Positions 42,406 to 48,113 of a stretch of 48,113 nucleotides of DNA are shown here, in pieces. The notes beneath the pieces are model-generated. The model ran no database searches. It was not told the origin of the DNA and saw only the letters and a list, made by a program, of their open reading frames with translations. Each line of letters starts with the position of its first letter. The stretch's first letter is position 1. A program made the translations under genes and the position numbers. The DNA is from Trueperaceae bacterium (GTDB taxonomy: Bacteria; Deinococcota; Deinococci; Deinococcales; Trueperaceae), in assembly GCA_019454765.1 (NCBI GenBank), contig JACFNR010000018.1, positions 1 to 48,113 of the forward strand, in the 5' to 3' direction.

Positions 42406-43185
42406 ATGCATATCGTGGCACTGGTCACGGAAGACGCCGACCTCAGACACGCGCTCCGCGACTTCCATGACGGGGCCGGGCGCTTCCTGCTCCACCCCGT
42501 CCCGGACGGCTCCATGAGCGACCTGGTCAGGGCCCTTCCCAGGCTCGACTTCGCCGGCGCCCTCGTGCTCGACGAGGCGCGACAGGCCGAGGCGAAGGCG
42601 CTGGCGGCCCGGAGCTCGCTGGACGCGGCGGACCTGGGGGTTGCCGACACCTTGACGGTCACGCAGGCCGGTGTGATGGCGGACCACTCGTTCGGGCGCG
42701 CCCTCACGGCCATGCTCGCCGCCCGGCGCTGGCACGCGGACGGCGCCCACGCCGTCGTCCTCGGGGCCGGCCCGTACGCCAGGGCCACGGCGCGCGAGTT
42801 GGTGCGGCTCGGCGTGGCCTCCCTGGCCATCCTCGCGGCCGACCGCGTGACGGCCGAGCGGGCCAAGCCGGAGGCCGCCGGCACCAACGTCTACGCGCGC
42901 TCGCTGCACGACCCGCTCTGCACGACGCTGCTCGAGCGCGCCGACCTCGTCGTGAGGCTGGACGCGTCCGCGCGCGTGCCCGACGAGCTGCTCGGCCCAC
43001 ACCTCACGATCGTCGACCTGGCCGACACTGCCGTCTCCGAACTCCGGAGCCGGGCCCTCGCCCTGGGAGGGCTGACCTTCAACCGCCGCGACCTCGAGGC
43101 CTACCGCTTCGAGCTGGCGCTCAGCCAGATCCTGGGCGGTTCGGTCGGCCTGGAGCCCATCCTCGCCCTCTTCCACGGCCTGTAA
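42406..43185 (+). CDS. Shikimate dehydrogenase-like protein
   Basis: The 259-residue protein has a nucleotide-binding half like that of AroE: VLGAGPYARATARELVRLGV near residue 119, then SLAILAADR, and a C-terminal helix pair with FELALSQILGG. The N-terminal half has the general AroE order, with AGVMADHSFGRALTAML in the position of NTDGxGF. It lacks the Lys-Asp catalytic motifs and the SxS shikimate-binding start. It is either a strongly diverged dehydrogenase for another substrate or a non-enzymatic relative. No aromatic pathway genes are nearby. Start ATG 42406 follows its -10 box. Confidence 0.6.
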   Translation: MHIVALVTEDADLRHALRDFHDGAGRFLLHPVPDGSMSDLVRALPRLDFAGALVLDEARQAEAKALAARSSLDAADLGVADTLTVTQAGVMADHSFGRALTAMLAARRWHADGAHAVVLGAGPYARATARELVRLGVASLAILAADRVTAERAKPEAAGTNVYARSLHDPLCTTLLERADLVVRLDASARVPDELLGPHLTIVDLADTAVSELRSRALALGGLTFNRRDLEAYRFELALSQILGGSVGLEPILALFHGL

Positions 43186-43244
43186 CCGCGCCACTGTCGG
43201 CTGCTTTCATCAAAGACTCGGCGCGGCCTGCGACACTCGGCAGG

Positions 43245-44810
43245 ATGCGTCGGCACCTCCTCCGTCCGGTCCTCTTCCTCCTCGTAGCCGCCGCGGCCGC
43301 CATGGCCGGCGCCGAGGCCGCCGGGGCGGCGGGACCCTACTACCGGCTGCCGGGCGCCACGGCCGGCGTGGCCGAGGACGCCATCACCATCGTGTACGGC
43401 CCCTACCACGAGACGTACGTCCCCGGCCTCGGCTGGTTGTCCAACATGAACGCCGACCCGCCCCTCCTCGTCGACGGCGAGGTGCTCGTCAACGGCTCCG
43501 TGCTGGACGCCCTCGGCGTCACCACCCCGCGGCTGGAAGGGATCAGGTCGGCGGGCGGCGCCGAGGTCCGCATCGTGCTCGACCTCCCCGGCCTGGCGCC
43601 CGAGGCGCTGACCGGGCTGCGGCAGGGGGGATCGCGGGAGGCCGGCACGCCGCTCGGCCTCGACCTGCCGCCGCTGCTCCTGCCCGCCGCCGCGCCGGAC
43701 GACGTCGCGGGGCTGGAGCTCACGCTGGACCAGGGCCCGCAGGGAACCCGGCTCCAGCTAGCCGGTCCCGCCTTCGACTACGCCGTGTTCCCACTCGCCG
43801 ACCCGACGCGGCTCGTCATCGACGTCGCCCCCCGGCGCGACCTCAGCGACCTGGTCGAGGTGGAGCGGAGCGTCGCTCCCGGCGTGACCTACCGGCGTTA
43901 CCGTGTCTACTCGGCCAGCGGCCCGAGCGTCGTGCACCTCGTGAGCATCGCGCCAGGCAGCGGCGAGCTGAGGGTCGTCGGTGAGAGCCGGGTGCCGCGC
44001 ACGGTCTCCCAGCTGGGGGCCGGGGCGCTGGTGGCGCTCAACGCCGGCTACTTCGACACGAGCGACTACGCCGCCATCGGCCTCCTCAAGGTCGACTACG
44101 GACTCCTGTCGCTGCCGAGCCGCGGGCGCGCCGGCGTGGCCTTCTCCCCCGCCGCCCCTCCGCTCATCGACCGGCTCGACGCGGACGTCCTCCTCTACAC
44201 GGCGAACGGCCCCATCAGGGTCGGAGCCGCCAACGGCGACGGCGTGGTCGTGACCACGACCCCTGGCGCCCTGACGGGCACGGCGTCGCAGGGGGTACTC
44301 GTCGTCGAGGACGGCGTGGTGGTGGAGAACAAGGTGGGGCCGCGCCTGGCACCCGTCGGGGGCTTCGCCCTCGCCTACCCGCCCACCAACCGGCAACTGG
44401 CGTTGCTGGACGCCGGCGACGAGGTGGCGCTCGACACCAACCTCAAGCCGAGCGCCTTCGAGGGGGCGCGCTACGCCGTGGAGGCCGGGCCACTACTCGT
44501 GCGTGACGGCGTCGCCGCCTACGACCCCAGCGCGGAGGGGTTCGCCTCCGGTCAACGCATCCTCGACGGCCTCACGCAGCAGGCCGCCATCGGGGTGATG
44601 CCCGACGGTACGACGCTCTTCGTGGTGGCCGAGACCATGCGGGCCGAGGACCTCGTGCAGCTCTTCCTCGGGCTGGGCGTCGACCGCGCCATGCGCTTCG
44701 ACAGCGGTAGCAGCACTACCCTGGTGATCGACGGCGAGCTGATGAACCGGAAGACCGAACGCAAGGTCGTGAGCGCCGTCGTGCTCGTTGCGCCCACCGC
44801 CGCGCGCTGA
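43245..44810 (+). CDS. Secreted phosphodiester glycosidase-domain protein (NAGPA / DUF2233)
   Basis: The 521-residue protein has a signal peptide (MRRHLLRPVLFLLVAAAAAM to AGA). The N-terminal half of about 230 residues includes an AMIN-like beta region (EVRIVLDLPGLAPEA, RLVIDVAPRRDL). The C-terminal half is the phosphodiester glycosidase domain, with LVALNAGYFDTSDYAAIGLL near residue 265, GARYAVEAGPLLVRDG near residue 405 and MRFDSGSSTTLVIDGELMN near residue 483. This domain cleaves phosphodiester-linked sugars and is common in exopolysaccharide or spore-coat contexts. AMIN-type domains bind the cell wall, so it probably acts on wall or capsule polymers. A strong hairpin follows the gene. Confidence 0.87.
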   Translation: MRRHLLRPVLFLLVAAAAAMAGAEAAGAAGPYYRLPGATAGVAEDAITIVYGPYHETYVPGLGWLSNMNADPPLLVDGEVLVNGSVLDALGVTTPRLEGIRSAGGAEVRIVLDLPGLAPEALTGLRQGGSREAGTPLGLDLPPLLLPAAAPDDVAGLELTLDQGPQGTRLQLAGPAFDYAVFPLADPTRLVIDVAPRRDLSDLVEVERSVAPGVTYRRYRVYSASGPSVVHLVSIAPGSGELRVVGESRVPRTVSQLGAGALVALNAGYFDTSDYAAIGLLKVDYGLLSLPSRGRAGVAFSPAAPPLIDRLDADVLLYTANGPIRVGAANGDGVVVTTTPGALTGTASQGVLVVEDGVVVENKVGPRLAPVGGFALAYPPTNRQLALLDAGDEVALDTNLKPSAFEGARYAVEAGPLLVRDGVAAYDPSAEGFASGQRILDGLTQQAAIGVMPDGTTLFVVAETMRAEDLVQLFLGLGVDRAMRFDSGSSTTLVIDGELMNRKTERKVVSAVVLVAPTAAR

Positions 44811-44820
44811 GCGCCCACGA

Positions 44821-44853
44821 CCTAGCGGGGCGGTGTCAGCCCGCCCCGCTAGG
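44821..44853 (+). terminator. Hairpin terminator after the glycosidase gene
   Basis: A 13-bp perfect stem (CCTAGCGGGGCGG at 44821-44833, CCGCCCCGCTAGG at 44841-44853) encloses a 7-base loop 10 bases after the stop. No T-run follows. Confidence 0.65.
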
Positions 44854-44894
44854 CAGCAGCCCACGCCGCTACCCGCGCCGGCTCGGGCCGCCCG

Positions 44895-44900
44895 TATACT
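44895..44900 (+). promoter_or_regulatory. -10 box of the three-gene membrane operon
   Basis: TATACT is the best match to the -10 consensus in the window. It ends 11 bases before the ATG at 44912, leaving a leader of only a few bases. Confidence 0.6.
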
Positions 44901-44911
44901 TCCAGTCCCAG

Positions 44912-46441
44912 ATGCCATCGCCCCGCGCCCAGCTAGTGACCACGGCTCGGCGGCCCCCGCGCGCGCGAGCCGCGCTGGCCGCGTGCGTCGCCCTCCTGGC
45001 CGGCGCCTGGGCCGGGGCGCTGGCGGCAGAGCCGCAGGCGAGCGTCGTTCTCGGGGTCGGCAACCAGGTCGTGGCGGGCGCCTGGAACCCCTTGAGGGTG
45101 GTGACGCGCGACCTGCCGGCCAGCACCTTCACGGCGGTGCTGGACGTCGGCACGCTCAAAGGTGGCGCGGTGGACGTGACCATCACCCACGAGCTCCCCG
45201 GCGGCGGTGGGGTGCACGCCCTCGAGACGGACCTGTTCGTGCCGCCCTTCCGCTCGGTGGCTTGGCGTGTCGTCTCGGGCGACCGCGTGGTGGCCAGTGG
45301 CTCGCTCGGCAGCCGCGATTCCGACGAGCGCCCCCTCGCCCTCCTCCTGCAGGAGCGGGGCGCCGCCCTGCCCGACCTCGCCGGTGCCGCCGGTTGGCCC
45401 GACGCGCGCCTGGTGGAGGTCGCGCCGTCCGACCTGCCCATCACCCCGGCGGCGTACGGCGGGGTCGTGGGGCTCATCGTCGACCACCCCGCGCCGCCCC
45501 TGGAGGCCCTGGTGGCCGCCGCCGTCGCGGGGGTCAAGGTCGTCCTCCTCGAGGCGCCCGCGGCGTACCCCGCCCCGGTGGCCAGCTTGGTGGGCGAGCG
45601 CGGCGCGGCGCGGTTGGGCGCCGGCTGGCTCGTCGCCGGCGCGGCGCGCGGCGCGCCGGCGACCGGGCTGGTGACCGTGCGGCCCCTAGAGCTGCTCACG
45701 GCTGCACTCGCCGAGCCGCTCGTCGCGCCCCCGGAACCCGTACCGTTCCGGACCGTGCTGATCGGCGCCGCCGTGTACGCGGCCGCGCTGCTGGTGCTCC
45801 TCCGCTTCGGCGGGCAGCAAGGCCTGATCTCCGCGGTGCTGGTGGCCGGCCTGGCCGGGGCGCTCGCGTGGGCGCTCGCCCGGCCGGCGGCCGCTCAGTT
45901 CGAGGGCGGCGTCGCCGTTGGGGTGGTCGGAGGCCCGCTGGCCCTCGTGCACGAGGCGCGGGAGCGCCTCACCCTGCCGTCTGCGCGACTGGAGTTCGAA
46001 CCGACCGCCGCGCCCGCCCTGCCGCGCGGTTACGACGCCGACGACAGGCGGGTGAGCATCCCGACCGACGCCTGGCGCAACGTCATCGTGTGGCTGCCGC
46101 CGCGCGCGGTGGCGAGCCCGCTGACGGTGAGCGGGACCCGCCTCGTCAACGTCTCGGCCGCGCCCCTCGTCGGGGTCTACGTCGTCGGCCTGGGGGCGCA
46201 ACCCGACGTTGCGCCCGGTGCGGTCGTCACGCTGGCGCCGGGCGAGGAGGGCGCTTTCCCCCCGACTCCCCCCGGCGTCTACGCCGCCCTGACGCAACTG
46301 CTTCCGGCAGGCACGGTGCTGGCCACCAGCGGCTGCGAGTCGGGCGCCTGCGTGGTGTGGCTCGCCGACACGGACCTGGGCGGCGCACCCGGTGGCCCCC
46401 ACGCGGGCGCGGGCGCGGCCGGGCCGGGAGCTGAGCCATGA
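44912..46441 (+). CDS. Exported membrane protein of unknown function (operon gene 1)
   Basis: The 509-residue protein has a cleavable-looking signal peptide (residues about 20-40, ending GALAAE). An outer part of about 240 residues follows, rich in beta strands (VVLGVGNQVVAGAWNPLRVV, LDVGTLKGGAVDVTITHE). Two membrane segments lie near residues 280-330 (TVLIGAAVYAAALLVLLRF, LISAVLVAGLAGALAWALA). A second soluble part of about 170 residues, also beta-rich, ends in a Gly/Pro tail. I recognise no family. Its stop overlaps the next start as ATGA. The layout resembles envelope proteins encoded near MoxR/DUF58 genes, which may lie beyond the window. Confidence 0.65.
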   Translation: MPSPRAQLVTTARRPPRARAALAACVALLAGAWAGALAAEPQASVVLGVGNQVVAGAWNPLRVVTRDLPASTFTAVLDVGTLKGGAVDVTITHELPGGGGVHALETDLFVPPFRSVAWRVVSGDRVVASGSLGSRDSDERPLALLLQERGAALPDLAGAAGWPDARLVEVAPSDLPITPAAYGGVVGLIVDHPAPPLEALVAAAVAGVKVVLLEAPAAYPAPVASLVGERGAARLGAGWLVAGAARGAPATGLVTVRPLELLTAALAEPLVAPPEPVPFRTVLIGAAVYAAALLVLLRFGGQQGLISAVLVAGLAGALAWALARPAAAQFEGGVAVGVVGGPLALVHEARERLTLPSARLEFEPTAAPALPRGYDADDRRVSIPTDAWRNVIVWLPPRAVASPLTVSGTRLVNVSAAPLVGVYVVGLGAQPDVAPGAVVTLAPGEEGAFPPTPPGVYAALTQLLPAGTVLATSGCESGACVVWLADTDLGGAPGGPHAGAGAAGPGAEP

Positions 46442-47118
46442 ACCGCCTCGAGGCCGTGTCGGCACGCCTCCTGCGGCCGGACCTCTCCCAGGGCGGCACG
46501 CTGCTCCTGGCCGTCCTGGCCGTGGTCCTGGTCGCCAACTGGCCTAACGGCGGCGCCAGGGTGAACGAGTCATGGGCGGTGGTCGGGCCGCTGCGCAGTA
46601 GCGCCCTGGCGCTCCTCGCCGTCGTGCTAGGCGCCAGGCAGGCGGGCGTGGCCGGCGCCTGGGGCGCTGCCGGTCCGGCGGTCGGGCGCACCGCCGGGAC
46701 CCCGGGCGCGGCCGAGCAGGGTGCCGACACCCTGCTCGACACTTGGCTCGCGCTCCTCGCCGTGGCCCTCCTCAGCTGGCCGCTCGAGCTCGTGGCGCAG
46801 GCGGGCAGCTACCCCGCCGTCCCGGGCTACTGGCCGGCGCTGCTGGCGCCCATCACGATGAGTGGGTACTACGGGCTCGGCCTGCTCCTCGGCAGGCTCG
46901 TGCGGGGGCGGTTCGCGGGGGCCCTGTTGCTGCTCCTCGTCCCCGCGACGTGCGCGCTGCTGGTGTGGACCGACCTCGCTCTGGGGCTCGTGGTCACCAA
47001 CCCGTGGACGGCGCCCGCCGCGGTGGCGCCCGCCTACCCTCCCGCCATGGTGGCCCTGGCCCTCGTCGGCCTGGCGGTCAGCCGGTGGCGCCGCCACCCG
47101 AGCGGGGTGCCATCGTGA
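46438..47118 (+). CDS. Polytopic membrane protein (operon gene 2)
   Basis: The 226-residue protein has about five or six membrane segments (GTLLLAVLAVVLVANW, SALALLAVVLGA, TWLALLAVALLSWPLELVA, GYYGLGLLLGRLV, FAGALLLLLVPATCALLVW, PAMVALALVGLAVS) with short loops. No enzymatic motif is visible. Its hydrophobic plan is like an ABC-type permease or a small scaffold, but there is no family signature. It starts with ATG 46438 in the stop of gene 1 and its TGA overlaps the GTG of gene 3. The three proteins must be made together and may form one membrane complex. Confidence 0.65.
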   Translation: MNRLEAVSARLLRPDLSQGGTLLLAVLAVVLVANWPNGGARVNESWAVVGPLRSSALALLAVVLGARQAGVAGAWGAAGPAVGRTAGTPGAAEQGADTLLDTWLALLAVALLSWPLELVAQAGSYPAVPGYWPALLAPITMSGYYGLGLLLGRLVRGRFAGALLLLLVPATCALLVWTDLALGLVVTNPWTAPAAVAPAYPPAMVALALVGLAVSRWRRHPSGVPS

Positions 47119-48113
47119 TCAACCCGAGCCGCCTGCGCCGCGAGGAGGCGCCGGCCGACGCCGCGTTCACCCTTCACCTCCGGACCGCCGGGCGCCTGGC
47201 GCTGGCGCGGCGCGGCACGCGCGCGGCCCTGGGCGCGCTGCTGGCCTCCTGCGCGGCCACGCTCGTCGCCGCCCGGTTCGGGATGCCCCTCCCCTACCAC
47301 CTGGCGGCCGTGCTGCTCGGCGGCCTGGCGGGAGCCCTCGCGCCGCTCGCGCCGCCCACGCGCGAGGCGCTCGCCCACATCTCGCGCCGCACCGGTTGGG
47401 CGTACGAGGCGGCGCTCGAGCTGCTGGCGCGGCGCGCCTCCGCATCCGCAGCGGGGGGAGGAGCCGCTCTAGCGGGCGACGAGGCCGACGAGTTCGGGCT
47501 CGAAGCCGACCTCCTCGCGCGGGCCCGCCGCGCAGTGGCCGACTACTCGCCCGCCCCCACCCCGCGCTGGTGGCTGCCGCTGGCCGTCGCCGCGCTGGCA
47601 CTGACGGCCTTGCCGCCGTTGCTCCGCGCCGCCGCGCCGGCCGCTCCCACCCACAGCACGGCCGACTCCACGAGCGGCTCGACCGACCGCTCGCCGTTCT
47701 CCCCCGCCGATGATCTCCTCGGCCTGCCAAGGACCGCCGGCCGCGCCGAGGACCCGGCCGCCGCGGGGGCTGCGTCGGGGCGGGTAGACGCGCCCGACGT
47801 TGCCCCACCCGCGGGCGCGGGCGGCGATGGCGACGCCCTCTCGCGCTACCTCGAGGCGTTGCGGCAGGGCCAGGGCTCCTCGGCGCCGCCCGGCGCGGCG
47901 GGCGCCGCCGGTGGCGGCGCCGGTGGGGCCGCCGGTGGCGGGGCGGGTCAGGGGGGCGAGGGCGCGGCCACACCACCGGCCGGGCGGGCGCCGGCCGAGC
48001 TCGAGCCCGGCCGGGCGACGGGCGCCACCGGCGGGGGCTCGGCCGTCCCCGGAGCGCCCGCGGCCCCCGACCGCGAATCCGCCTCCGCAGGTGACGCCGC
48101 GGGTGAAGCCGCG
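47115..48113 (+). CDS. Membrane protein with Gly/Ala/Pro-rich region, runs off the window (operon gene 3)
   Basis: The frame opens with GTG at 47115 in the stop of gene 2 (GTGA) and stays open for 333 codons to the window end. It begins INPSRLRREEAP, then has two adjacent membrane segments (residues about 35-80: ALGALLASCAATLVAAR and YHLAAVLLGGLAGALAP). A charged helix (ALAHISRRTGWAYEAALELL) and another membrane segment near residue 160 (WWLPLAVAALALTALPPLL) follow. From about residue 180 it becomes a low-complexity Gly/Ala/Pro/Asp stretch, probably disordered and exported. The C-terminus is missing. No family is recognisable. Confidence 0.65.
   Translation, partial: MINPSRLRREEAPADAAFTLHLRTAGRLALARRGTRAALGALLASCAATLVAARFGMPLPYHLAAVLLGGLAGALAPLAPPTREALAHISRRTGWAYEAALELLARRASASAAGGGAALAGDEADEFGLEADLLARARRAVADYSPAPTPRWWLPLAVAALALTALPPLLRAAAPAAPTHSTADSTSGSTDRSPFSPADDLLGLPRTAGRAEDPAAAGAASGRVDAPDVAPPAGAGGDGDALSRYLEALRQGQGSSAPPGAAGAAGGGAGGAAGGGAGQGGEGAATPPAGRAPAELEPGRATGATGGGSAVPGAPAAPDRESASAGDAAGEAA

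Overview
The window reads as about 48 kb of chromosome from a very GC-rich bacterium (roughly 70% G+C by eye). Nearly every real gene uses G/C at the third codon position, and TTG or GTG starts are common. I infer a member of the Deinococcota, probably near Truepera. The reasons are the SMC signature (LSVGE rather than LSGGE), the dnaJ-hspR pair with a HAIR-like operator, CCA-encoding tRNA genes, and the many first genes whose -10 box (TANNNT) lies only 5-8 bases before the start codon, the layout of leaderless mRNAs. No 16S gene or marker search was available, so this placement is an inference.

Left part (1-9.3 kb): a coupled pair for a phosphosulfolactate-synthase-like enzyme and an MmgE/PrpD enzyme (minus strand), then an inositol-monophosphatase-like enzyme, a beta-lactamase-fold hydrolase, an aldo/keto reductase and a fosmidomycin-resistance-type transporter (plus strand), then a GAF-GGDEF diguanylate cyclase and a small PH-like protein.

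Middle-left (9.3-19.7 kb): an accessory, decaying zone. It holds two intact dihydrofolate-reductase-like proteins and a relic of a third, a DUF1697 protein, a 45-residue small gene, a WD40-type pseudogene, secreted proteins, a coiled-coil LysM lipoprotein flanked by two antitoxin-like helix-turn-helix relics, an isocitrate-lyase/PEP-mutase pseudogene, a flavin-monooxygenase relic, and an intact VapBC toxin-antitoxin pair with a palindromic operator. The zone ends at an AT-rich 28-bp sequence with the 11-6-11 layout of a dif site. It sits directly before a 354-residue Xer-type tyrosine recombinase. I think this may be the chromosome-dimer resolution locus, and the decayed genes may reflect a replication-terminus neighbourhood.

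Middle-right (20.8-43.2 kb): mostly housekeeping. A response regulator, a HEAT-repeat membrane protein and a family-2 glycosyltransferase form a coupled operon that looks like regulated exopolysaccharide synthesis. It is followed by dnaJ-hspR-smc-birA (minus), two small lipoproteins, yebC and a YjeF-N protein (plus), tRNA-Val(GAC) and tRNA-Cys(GCA) (minus), dnaE (plus), pilT (minus), two cyclophilins (plus), thrS (minus) and a shikimate-dehydrogenase-like protein (plus).

Right end (43.2-48.1 kb): a secreted phosphodiester-glycosidase-domain protein, then three translationally coupled membrane proteins, the last running off the window. A recurring architecture stands out across the window: a -10 box, then within about 5-11 bases a very short ORF, whose stop codon overlaps the GTG start of the real gene (GTGA or similar).
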